NCBI RefSeq assembly: GCF_023856365.1
Contig: NC_064536.1
Coordinates: forward strand, 38,432,776-38,496,775
Source: Brienomyrus brachyistius
Lineage: Eukaryota; Chordata; Actinopteri; Osteoglossiformes; Mormyridae
Direction: 5' to 3'
DNA length: 64,000 nucleotides
Translations under genes and position numbers: made by a program
The notes under the pieces: generated by a model
Told to the model about the DNA's origin: nothing
Seen by the model: the letters and a program-made list of their open reading frames with translations, nothing else
Database searches by the model: none
Part shown: positions 53,750-62,794 of the stretch, in pieces
Layout of the letters: each line of letters starts with the position of its first letter
How positions within the stretch are numbered: the stretch's first letter is position 1

Positions 53750-54260
53750 AGCGGTGCCTGCTGTTCATGAACGCTGTGGTCTACGAACAATTTGGATCGC
53801 AAACAAAAATTTTGTGAAAAAAAATGCATTGGTTCATGTACAAAATTTGGTCGACGAACAGATTCCTCGACCAGATTCCTTTTTGTGTACTAGTGTAACA
53901 CAGGCGGGGCGCATGTCTCAGCCTGCCCCATGTGCAATTGTAAATAGAAGGATCACAACAGGCAATTGACAAGCTCCAAACCCTAATGCACAGACGGCAA
54001 ACACAAGGTTGTCAGAGGCTGAACTACAAGATGCACACATGGTGGGAGATTTACACCACGCTAAATACACGCGAGGATCGGACTGGGTACACACAAGACA
54101 CAGGCAAACACATATCTGACAACAGGGAATTAACATTAACAACAACAACAATAGAAGAGTTAAGGACTGTTAATAAAGAGTGTGGTTTCCGTGTTAAGCA
54201 AGTCTCCATGACTCTCTTTGCTCCTGCGATGGGGATTGTATTCATGAACCACAGGGTCTA
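53750..54260 (-). mobile_element. Non-autonomous DNA transposon candidate
   Basis: The left end, GGTGCCTGCTGTTCATGAACG, and the right end, TTCATGAACCACAGG, form short imperfect inverted termini (CTG(C/T)GGTTCATGAA-like). Inside the left end are repeated words TACGAACAA, CGAACAGATTCC and ACAAAATTTGGTCGACGAAC, a style I associate with a fish repeat beginning 'cggtacctcggttctcgaacg'. The right two thirds (53975-54160) match the inverse of 33432-33605. Frames on both strands are short and not conserved. Confidence 0.45.
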
Positions 54261-54399
54261 GAGGAGTTTTTACGCATCTGTGTGAGCCGACTATGCATGT
54301 AAAAGAAAATGAAATAAGTGTTTCCAGTAGGCGTCAGAAGCGGATGAGTAGCTGTAGCTATGGAAGCTGTCGACACGCAGCTGTGTGAGAAGGTGCAGA

Positions 54400-54694
54400 A
54401 ATGCACCGATGAGCCAAAAGATTATGATCAACTGCCTAATATCCTGCTGATCTTCCACATGCTGCTAAACCAGCCCAAACCTGCTGAGCCATAGACTCTA
54501 CAAGACCACTGATGGTGCTCTATGGTATCTGGCACCAAGATGTCAGCAGCTTTCCTTTAATTCCTGTAGGTTTTGAGGTAGAGCTGGATCAGACCATGGA
54601 TCAGACTTGTTGTTCCAATGCATCCCACAGATGCTCGATTGGATTGAGATTTGGAGAAAATGGAAGCCAGGGCAACATATTAATCTTTTCATTA
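54400..54694 (-). pseudogene. Older Tc1 element, 3' part (minus strand), split by a younger Tc1
   Basis: CACCGATGAGCCAAAAGATT is the end of a Tc1 family well known from fish genomes. It is followed by TCTGGCACCAAGATGTCAGC and CATCCCACAGATGCTCGATT, which in reverse complement encode the transposase C-terminus (MHWNN..., NLQELKE). The relic is interrupted at 54697 by a younger Tc1 element and resumes at 55868. Stops are present throughout. Confidence 0.75.
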
Positions 54695-54696
54695 TA

Positions 54697-55865
54697 CACT
54701 GAACAAAAATATAAACGCAACACTTTTGTTTTTGCTCCCATTTTTCATGAGATGGACTTAAAGATCTACAATTCATTCCAGATACACAATATTACCATTT
54801 CTCTCAAACATTTCTCACAAATCAGTCTAAATGTGTGATAGTGAGCACTTCTGCTTTGCTGAGATAATCCATCCCACCTCACAGGTGTGCCACATCAAGA
54901 TGCTGATCTGACATCATGGGTAGTGCACAGGTGTACCTTATACTGCCCACAATAAAAGGCCACCCTGGAATGTGCAGTTTTGTCTCACAGCAAAATGCCA
55001 CAGATGCCACAAGCATTGAGGGAGCGTGCAATTGGCATGCTGACAGCAGGAATGTCAACCAGATCTGTTGCTCGTGCATTGAATGTTCATTTCTCAACCA
55101 TAAGCCGTCTCCAAAGGCGTTTCAGAGAATATGGCAGTACATCCAACCGGCCTCACAACCGCAGACCACGTGTAACCACACCAGCCCAGGACCTCCACAT
55201 CCAGCAGGTTCACCTCCAAGATCGTCTGAGACCAGCCACTCAGACAGATGATGCACGGCCCCATGTTGCAAGGATCTGTACACAGTTCTTGGAAGCTGAA
55301 AATGTCCCAGTTCTTGCATGGCCAGCATACTCACCGGACATGTCACCCGTTGAGCATGTTTGGGATGTGCTTGACCGGCGTATACGACAGCGTGTACCAG
55401 TTCCCACTAATATCCAACAACTTCGCACAGCCATTGAAGAGGAGTGGACCAACATTCCACAGGCCACAATTGACAATCTGATAAACTCTATGCGAAGAAG
55501 ATGTGTTGCATTGCATGAGGCAAATGGTGGTCACACCAGATACTGACCGGTTCTGAGTCCCCAGACCCCCAATAAAGCAAAAAACTGCACATTCCAGGGT
55601 GGCCTTTTATTGTGGGCAGTATAAGGTACACCTGTGCACTACCCATGATGTCAGATCAGCATCTTGATGTGGCACACCTGTGAGGTGGGATGGATTATCT
55701 CAGCAAAGCAGAAGTGCTCACTATCACACATTTAGACTGATTTGTGAGAAATGTTTGAGAGAAATGGTAATATTGTGTATCTGGAATGAATTGTAGGTCT
55801 TTAAGTCCATCTCATGAAAAATGGGAGCAGAAACAAGAGTGTTGCGTTTATATTTTTGTTCAGTA
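54697..55865 (+). mobile_element. Tc1-like transposon with ~286-bp inverted repeats
   Basis: Long, nearly perfect inverted repeats run from 54697 to about 54982 and from about 55579 to 55865. They start CACTGAACAAAAATATAAAC and end at AATGTGCAGTTTT. TA dinucleotides flank both ends (54695-54696 and 55866-55867), as expected for Tc1 target-site duplication. Between the repeats sits an open but internally deleted transposase frame. Small differences between the arms indicate a fairly young insertion. The element is inserted in an older Tc1 relic in the opposite orientation. Confidence 0.9.
54995..55546 (+). CDS. Tc1 transposase, internally deleted, 183 residues
   Basis: Reading from the conventional start, the protein opens MPQMPQALRERAIGM, with a helix-turn-helix (STRSVARALNVHFSTISRLQ) and a second basic DNA-binding region (YGSTSNRPHNRRPRVTTPAQ). 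Residue numbers up to about 80 follow a normal Tc1 transposase. The frame then jumps from LQDRLRPATQT straight to DDARPHVARI, the motif of the second catalytic Asp, and continues through PAYSPDMSPVEHVWDVLD, which holds the catalytic Glu. About 150 residues, including the first catalytic Asp (usually in WSDE), are missing, so catalysis is impossible. DNA binding to the inverted repeats could persist. The deletion keeps the frame open to the normal C-terminus (GGHTRY). An alternative in-frame TTG lies five codons upstream. Confidence 0.85.
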   Translation: MPQMPQALRERAIGMLTAGMSTRSVARALNVHFSTISRLQRRFREYGSTSNRPHNRRPRVTTPAQDLHIQQVHLQDRLRPATQTDDARPHVARICTQFLEAENVPVLAWPAYSPDMSPVEHVWDVLDRRIRQRVPVPTNIQQLRTAIEEEWTNIPQATIDNLINSMRRRCVALHEANGGHTRY

Positions 55866-55867
55866 TA

Positions 55868-56340
55868 TTTCTCACACCACTGATCTTTAGTTGGTCTGTG
55901 ACTATACAACTCCATACACAACATAGCTTGATGTACTGTGTGTCGTGACATGTGGCTCCTGTACCATCATTAAAATGCTCTGCAGTTTGTGCCTGAGAAG
56001 CCTTTCTGTTAGTTCATATCATACGGGATGGCATTCGTCCACGTTGATCTCACATTGATGAGTCTTTGGCCACCAAACGCCTGTTGCTGATTCATTGTTC
56101 CTCCCTCAGACCACTGTCTGTACATATCCATCACGGCTGACTTTCCGTATCTGAGGTGGTCTGACCCAGTCATCTGGCCATAACAATATAGCCTCAGGTT
56201 TGCATTCAGCATGTCAGCTATGAGTACCATCGGTTCCTTTACTGTCTTATATATCTTATAAATCCCAGACCTGTTATGAGAGTCAGCCTTATCAGGTTCA
56301 TGTGGGGGGTGGTCATGTCTTGGCTCATCAAAATTCATTA
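55868..56340 (-). pseudogene. Older Tc1 element, 5' part (minus strand)
   Basis: The minus strand reads the N-terminal region of a Tc1 transposase: LRLYCYGQMTGSDHLRYGKS and a KSAVMDMYRQWSEGGTMNQQ stretch near 56060-56180, then RHTVHQAMLCMELYSHRP near 55890-55945. It is broken by stops and frame changes. With 54400-54694 it forms one older element. The segment holding the catalytic core is lost, so the older copy was defective independently of the nested insertion. Confidence 0.7.
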
Positions 56341-56344
56341 GTGA

Positions 56345-57120
56345 ATGAGCACAGAGACGTATTTCACTGCAAGAACTGAAAGAAATTGCCTAAAAACTGG
56401 GCAATTAAGAGAATTTCCTCAGACAGAGAGAAATGATGTTGTTTGTTATGTCCTGCAGTACAAGAACACTGCATATAAAACACGCAGTTTTTCATACAAC
56501 TTAGTTTATTGATAATTTTGTCACATTAGCATGGTTTGACTGTCACAACTTTAAAACTTTATAAAAAGTTAATCCATTTCAGTACATTAGTATTTGTGTT
56601 TGTTGCAAAACAACTGCTACAGTATCTGCTAGTCTGGTGGAATATCACTGCTATAGACAATATCATTCAATAATTTCATGATGTTATGTTTCTAAAAAGA
56701 TGAGATTTTAGATGGAATTATAAAATGTATTGCTTTAAACAGCAAAATAAAAGTAACATCAAACTGTTTTCCTTTTAACAGAAAATACATCAACATCAAT
56801 GCACAAACTCTCGCAATGTAAAGATTATACCTCTGACAGTATGTACAGTACTGGCCCTCATTGTTTTCTGCATTGTCTCTTCCTCTCATTTCTCAATTGA
56901 AGTGTGAAGTTGCACAAAAATAAACTGTGAGTCACGTGCATGACACAGGAAGCCAAGCAAGATGAAGGCGTTTTTTTTCTTCAATTTTCCACTTTAGCTG
57001 CAGGCAGGGCCTCACACCCCTAAGGCCAAGTTTCCACCTTGGCTCTATATGTGTGTGGAGACTGTCTGTTCTCTCCCTGTTGCCATGGGGTCTCTTCCAG
57101 CCACCCCACAGTTTATGTAA
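56345..57120. other. AT-rich DNA with a SINE-like scrap
   Basis: No gene is seen. At 57000-57110 CAGGGCCTCACACCCCTAAG, then GTGTGTGGAGACTGTCTGTTCTC, resembles a badly decayed copy of the SINE present at 57657. Confidence 0.45.
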
Positions 57121-57281
57121 GACAATGGGCCCTATTTTGACGATCTAACGCAAAGTGGAACTAACAGATATAGGCTTGTCCAAATCCATTTTGCTATTAT
57201 GATGGCAGAAAAACCAAACTTTGCACCTATGCAAGGCACAAAAAGGTTGTCCTAACTCTTATAATTATTCAGCAGCGTGTT

Positions 57282-57656
57282 TTGGGCATAATAAGCAATG
57301 AACCAATCAGAATGGTGCATCACCTCACCTTTAAAAGACAGCAGCATATTATCTACTGTATATTGCTGTTACAATGGCGCGTGTGCTCAGCAAACCCAGA
57401 TCGCTTTTCAGCCGAGGAAACGGGAATGCTTGTGCGTGAAGCGAAAATGCGTGAGCATGCCATTGAACGGGAGTGTCACTGTTCTACCAAAGTCTTTCGG
57501 GGGAAGCAGGCGTGGGATGAAGCAGTGACAAGTGTGTCCTTGTTTTCTGGCATCACCAGATCATCCGCGCAGTGCCAAAAGCGGTATAATGATGCCAAAA
57601 GACTGAGAATAGGGCTTGGGAACGGGGACTTAATTATACCTGCATGTTTTATTTTA
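57282..57656 (+). pseudogene. Harbinger Myb/SANT-like accessory protein, truncated by SINE
   Basis: The open stretch reads NPDRFSAEETGMLVREAKM, then REHAIERECHCSTKVFRGKQ, then WDEAVTSVSLFSGITRS, then QCQKRYNDAKRLRIGLGNGD. A F(S/T)xEE start, a KxxAWDEV-type centre and a KKRxxDxK-type end fit the Myb/SANT-like DNA-binding domain of the second protein encoded by Harbinger elements. No ATG in this frame is convincing; the ATGGCGCG at 57374 is in another frame. After 57657 the frame continues only into SINE sequence. It is non-functional. Confidence 0.7.
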
Positions 57657-58018
57657 GGGGCGGCATGCTGGTGCAGTGGTCAGCACTGTTGCCTCACACC
57701 TCTGGGAGCCAGGTTTGAGTCGCCGCCTGGGTTACATGTGTGTGGAGTTTGCATGTTCTCCACATGTCGTTGTGGGGTTTCCTCCGGGTACTCCGGTTTC
57801 CCCCCACAGTCCAAAAACATGCTGCGGCTAATTGGATTTGCTAAATTGCCCGTAGGTGTGCATGTGTGAGCGAATGGTATGTGAGTGTGCCCTGCGATGG
57901 GCTGGCCCCCCATCCTGGGTTGTTCCCTGCCTCGTGCTCGTTGCTTCCGGGATAGGCTCCGGACCCCCCGTGACCCAGTAGGATAAGCAGTTTGGAAAAT
58001 GGGTGGATGGATGAATGG
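57657..58018 (+). mobile_element. tRNA-derived SINE with 13-bp target-site duplication
   Basis: The head GGTGCAGTGGTCAGCACTG and GGTTTGAGTCGCC fit RNA polymerase III A and B boxes. They are followed by GTGTGTGGAGTTTGCATGTTC, TTTCCTCCGGGTACTCC and a tail ending GGATGGATGAATGG, hallmarks of an abundant fish SINE. The 13-bp repeat ATGTTTTATTTTA flanks it at 57644-57656 and 58019-58031, a clean target-site duplication. The insertion splits a Harbinger element. Confidence 0.9.
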
Positions 58019-59042
58019 ATGTTTTATTTTAATTTTGGGGCTGCAGGTCGCAGGTCGTAAATAAAAGTACAATCTTTCTTCAAGCAAAACAGAACCTACA
58101 GTATTTAATGTGTTTTGAAATGTTCAAAATAAAAGGCAATCAGGATGTTTTTTCTACTCCCAATTTCCTTACCAGTCTCAGACCATTCAGCTCTTCTGCC
58201 AGCTGATCCCTCCTTGCCCACGCAGCTCCTGCCATACACTCCTTTGTTGACATCGGCACATGCAGTTCAGCTTCACACCTTCTGTCTTCTAAATTCCTCT
58301 AATGTGTCCTCATTTATGTCCAACAGACATCTATCATGCATGGAAATGCACGCAACAAACAACACGCTGCAAAGAATGTTGCGACCTTCTGAGGGCTGCA
58401 TTGCAATGTTCCACCTGACTTATCTAAATATCGGAAGCTCATTTTCAGCAATCCAGTCCAGCAATGTCCTTTGAATTACAGTACCTGCTTCATTCTGATG
58501 ATAAATAATGGCTGAAAATGGATTTTTAATTATATGGTTTGTTCTTTGTTTTATATATATTTTTTCTAAAACCTAAATACCTCCCTTCTATATACCGTTC
58601 AACAGTGTGCCATTAACTTTATATTTGTTTTTTATTGGTCAAAAGCACAATGACATTAAAATAGCAACGTGCTATCAATGCACCTGGCCACGCTTCATTT
58701 AAAAAAACACCACTCCAATGAGTGGAAAGCAGGTGCAAAATCGTTTGCTATTTTGGTCATGAGTGCACATGGTGTGAAAATGAGCAATGTGCTGGTACAA
58801 AACTAGCAAAACCACTTTGCGTTTCGCTTTGTGCAGGTGGAAAATAGAGCCCAGTGTTCCTCAAACCAGTTCACATATTTTTCTCCCAGTTGCCAGAGAG
58901 TTTTCTGCTATATGGAAAGGAGGGAGCAAAAAATGGACCATCTGGGGTTCTGCAAATACTGGTTTGAGAAACATCAATTTAAAAGCAATGCGACACTGAC
59001 AGTAAACAGTGAAGGATTTTGATGCCTTACTGTCAGAAACCC

Positions 59043-59605
59043 ACGTCTTCTGTTGGTCTTGCTGTGGTTCCTCAAAGTCCCTCTGTCTTTAGTTTTGAAT
59101 GTGGCCATAACTGTGTCTGTGTGCAGTTTGCAGGCTTCCTCTGTTCACATGGCATTTCTCCAGCTTCCAGTGCCCAGCAATGGACTGTCATGCTGTTGAA
59201 GGTTTACCTCACTTTGCACTGTGTGCTTCCTGCATTAGGATCTAGATAATTATACTTATGATAGACAAAACCGAGACGCCTCTTAATTGCAACAGAGAGA
59301 TCCAACTAATATTTATTTCTTACTAGCAATAACATAATATAAATGCACATTAACTATAATTCAAATAAGTGGTTGTGGTATGACTTGCTAAACATTCAGC
59401 CTTGTGGTTTTGTCACTTCCTGTGTAAAGTGTCCACTCCCCCTTCACTCTGCCTGCTGTGTGTGAGAAAAAAAAACAACAGAGACAGTGAAGGTACAGAG
59501 GATGAGGATGTTTGGGTCCTGTGATGTTCCTGTTTGTTTTCATTACTGATCTCATAACTGAGTGTCACTCATTACAGTGGAACTGACTAGAGATCTCTCT
59601 CCTGC
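59043..59605 (+). repeat. Decayed copy of the leader-exon block
   Basis: Direct repeat of 50264-50990 (see that entry), somewhat shorter because it lacks about 60 bp present near 50310-50370. It ends just past the pseudo-leader exon. Confidence 0.8.
59511..59557 (+). pseudogene. Dead copy of the signal-peptide exon
   Basis: TTGGGTCCTGTGATGTTCCTG..ATTACTGATCTCATAACTGAG aligns with the leader exon at 50900-50945. The initiator ATG is lost (ATATGG became TGTTTGG) and the donor GGTGAGT became ACTGAGT. The exon cannot be used. Confidence 0.65.
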
Positions 59606-60264
59606 TCCTCCACACAGTTTGGAGATCATGATGGAAATCTACTGCTACATCAGAAGGAATCTCAAAATGCAGATTATGGAAAGAATTTTTAAACTAAATT
59701 TACAATAGTTTTGTCTTTGAAAATGTCACAAGATTTTGTAGAATTCAAAAACATAAAAATATTTCCTCATGAATTTGTAATAGGCTGTTTTAAAGTGCGT
59801 ATGTCATATGTCTTCTGATCTTTTTGCAAACTATTTCCAGAACAGTAATATTTAAGACATGACCAGTGCACCACGAATCAGATTATTGATGAAGTATGAA
59901 ATCAAAATATATAGCACGATACTGTCATGTCTCCCATTTAGTGTCCAAGCTGTATGTAGATTCTGTCAGAGCAGACAAAAAACCCTTGTCTCTTGTACCC
60001 TTTGGTTTTCTGTGAGGCCTACGATTGATCTTACTGGGGTCTTTTCAGCAGTACAAGTGGTTATGTGAGCAGACAGCCGGGATGCCATCTGTCATTTCTG
60101 TGTGTACAGTCAGTGGGGTCTAAACACCCAGCTTCATGTGCTACTGGAGCAGGTCTCTGTTTATCAGGGCTCAAGATCAACCTCAGGGGTTGAGAGTAGA
60201 CCTGCTTGTCTTTCATTCTGCAGCAGCTTTGGAGAGCTAGTTGACCTCTAGCTGCTAGAGACTG

Positions 60265-60570
60265 GGGGCAGCGTGGGGGCCTCACACCCCCAGGCTTGTG
60301 GTTTAGATATCCGGCCCCCAGCTCTCTGTGGGCAGTTTGCATGGTCTCTCTGTATCTACAGTTGTTTTCTCTGAGTTCTCTAGTTTCCTCCCACAGTCCA
60401 AAGACACGTGGTTCAGGTGAACTGGTGCCTCTAAAAGTGCCCATAGTGACTGTGTGTGAGTGTTTGCCCTGTGACAGACTGGCATCCTGTCCTGGGTCCC
60501 CGGCCTTGTGCCCTGTGCTGCCTCAGATCAGCTCCATGTTAGACAAGATTAGCAGGTTTGGTCACAGTCT
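60265..60570 (+). mobile_element. Diverged SINE copy
   Basis: GGCAGCGTGGGGGCCTCACA, then GTGGGCAGTTTGCATGGTCTC, then CTAGTTTCCTCCCACAGTCC, then TGTGACAGACTGGCATCCTGTC and AAGATTAGCAGGTTTGG follow the same order as the SINE at 57657. It is far more diverged; the tRNA head is hardly recognisable. The surrounding open frames derive from it. Confidence 0.65.
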
Positions 60571-61029
60571 CATCAGCCCCAGTGGTCTGTATTACGAAGC
60601 GGAGTTACTGGCTTATTGGGGTAACTTGTCAGATTTACGGTATCACAGTTTAAATGGACTTCATACCTACACTTACAGGTACACTTAGGTGTAAAAAGGA
60701 TCAGCATCTCCCATTAAAATTGTATTTAGAGGACAAAATCACTGTAAATACAAATTAAAATTATTATAATTAAGCAATTGATTTTTACAAGGATTTTAAT
60801 ACAAATCCCATTTCCAAAACTGGTGGGATGGCATGGAAAATGTAAATGAAAACAATTTGACATTTTGAAAGAGCTATGAAATCTAACAGTAGAAGTGGAT
60901 TCTCTAATCTCTGCAAACAGAGAAAAATTAAAGAAAATATAATTATGCAAACCTTTTAAACATGCAAGATTTTTAAGCAACTGTAAAAAGTATTTTTGAA
61001 GTTTAAACTAATAAGTCTGTCAAAGTGAA

Positions 61030-61510
61030 AATAAACTTTAGTCATCTCAGCTATATATGAGACCAGATGTGAGGATAACCCAGACAGGAAGACACGGATC
61101 CAGGAATGCAAGCCAACGCCTGGTTTATTGGCGTGATTGGGGCAGAGGTACAGATCAGAGCAAGCAAAAGTCGTGGTCGTTCAACGAGCGTGGGGGTCGA
61201 AATCCGGGGAGTCTGTCCAACGAGCAGGCACGAGACGGGACTACACAGGGGGGCGGGAACGGGACGTGCCGGTCTCGGCGGGGAGCGGGTCCGGGGAAGG
61301 AAAGGGAAGCAGGTAAGGAGAGCACACTGGGTGAACAGCGCGGGCGAGGGAGATGGGGAAGACAAGAGACAAAGAAACGCTTAGTACGGCTCGGAATCAT
61401 CGGCTCAATACTTCGTGGCGTGCTGGGGTAATTCGGTCTCATTTATACTTCCTCCCATTAACCGTAACACCACACACCCCGTAGTTCCCGCCTGCGTGGG
61501 CGTGACACCA
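61030..61510. repeat. GC-rich interspersed repeat block
   Basis: A block clearly richer in GC than its surroundings: CCTGGTTTATTGGCGTGATT at the left, a purine-rich middle (GGGAGCGGGTCCGGGGAAGG), then CTCAATACTTCGTGGCGTGC, TCATTTATACTTCCTCCCAT and GCGTGGGCGTGACACC. I believe these phrases recur in fish genomes, but cannot name the class. Frames on both strands exceed 90 codons only because of composition. Confidence 0.45.
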
Positions 61511-61514
61511 GAAC

Positions 61515-62730
61515 ACATGGTTCCAGTTATTACAGAGTACAAGAATTTTTATAAATAATTTACAAATATCAACTCTAAACACAAAAAGCTTACAATAGGT
61601 ATTTTAGACATACAGAATTTGTGCAAATGTTGCAAAAGCAGTCAAAATGAAAACTGTTAGAATAGTGGAATGTAATTGTGTGCCTGATGAATATGTGTGT
61701 ATGATCTGCAGGGTTTAAATATGAGTACAGTCAGTCTATTTCAATACATGTACATTGTACAGCACAATACGATATACAGCACTATATACACTACATACAA
61801 TATCTACATAGTATCTGTGTCGTATTGCATTTGTAAAATGCAACTAGAAAACCCCTTGTCTCATGCCGTCTTGCAATGCTTCCCCAAAGATAATACCTGT
61901 CAAACTGGAATGAGTGTCTTCTGTTCAAGTAATTTAGCTGTGGAGCTTAATGAAGAATGGCGGGACCACAATTTGCGTCAGTTAGCAAACTGTAGCATCA
62001 CGCTAGCAGACCATAGCTGCTCTGCGTAAAATTGTTATAAAACATGTTATATTCCACCTATGTCTGGATTATTATTGATTTCTATCCAAAAATCACATTT
62101 TATCACAAGAATCAAATAGTACTTTCAATACGAAACATGATCTGGCAGAGGTAAATATAAAAAATGTTTACTGTCCAAATTGTTTTAAGTAGTTAAGTAG
62201 TTTTACAAAGAAAGTTATGTTTTTATTGTTTTAAAACCCCAAGAAGACTTGAAACTTGGGGTTATGAACAGTATCTCATCATGCTTTTGTGTAAACTTCA
62301 TTGAGACCTTGGAGATGTCATGTGCCCTCTGCTGGTCTGGAGCAATGTCATATTGCAGGTCGCCGACCACAACCACTTGCATCCACAGTATGAACACAAG
62401 CTGCTGCGCGGATGATCGTCTCCAGACCAGAAGTGCACAAAAGCGCACATGGAAAGTGTAAAGAATGAACTACACTTTAGACGTCTATTTGGTCCGAAAA
62501 AGACCAAATCTGTTTTGGGTTAAATGTGGGCAGAAACAGACGAACTAAACCCAGCCTAATTTTCAATGACTATTTTTGATCTTTTTTGAAGTAAAGGCCA
62601 AAATGGGCTGATCAGATTTAGCCCATAAAACAATGTCCCATGGATGCCTGGTGCTCGGTGGATTATAACCGATTTTTTTCTTCGTATGTCTCAGGCAGAT
62701 TGCCATTTTATTGACATTTGCTCAAGGATC
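61515..62730. other. No gene seen
   Basis: AT-rich DNA with short frames on both strands (61697-62029, 62215-62507) that lack motifs. TATACA-rich patch at 61740-61820. Confidence 0.45.
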
Positions 62731-62734
62731 TGCA

Positions 62735-62790
62735 AATGTGCTGAGGCTGGGTTTGAACCAGCGACCGTGTGATTACAGGCACACAGATTA
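62735..62790 (-). mobile_element. tRNA-derived SINE head fragment, minus strand
   Basis: On the minus strand, TGCCTGTAATCACACGGTCGC is followed by TGGTTCAAACCCAGCC, a perfect RNA polymerase III B box with matching stem bases. The A-box half is too short for a tRNA. It is a SINE fragment of a family different from that at 57657. Confidence 0.5.
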
Positions 62791-62794
62791 TTTA

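Larger units (their letters stand above)
57127..58852. mobile_element. PIF-Harbinger-type element, interrupted by a SINE
   Basis: The left end, GGGCCCTATTTTGACGATCTA followed by ACGCAAAGTGG, pairs with the right end, CCACTTTGCGTTTCGCTTTG then AAAATAGAGCCC, as imperfect inverted termini. This terminus is characteristic of fish Harbinger families. The left part holds a Myb-like frame. The right part (58150-58480), read on the minus strand, may be a decayed transposase end, but I cannot identify catalytic residues. A SINE inserted at 57657 adds 375 bp. No convincing 3-bp target duplication is seen at the borders. Confidence 0.8.

Noticed and set aside
54916..55251. Alternative 111-codon plus frame and minus-strand frames inside the Tc1 element
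   Set aside because: They are shadows of the transposase frame, which alone shows the family motifs.
57680..58087. 135-codon frame on the minus strand
   Set aside because: It is the antisense of the SINE at 57657-58018.
61051..61442. Four overlapping frames of 90-124 codons
   Set aside because: They reflect the GC-rich, purine-skewed repeat block; there is no motif in any.
62735..62790. Functional tRNA gene on the minus strand
   Set aside because: The T arm is good but the rest of the cloverleaf is absent within 75 bp; a SINE fragment explains it.
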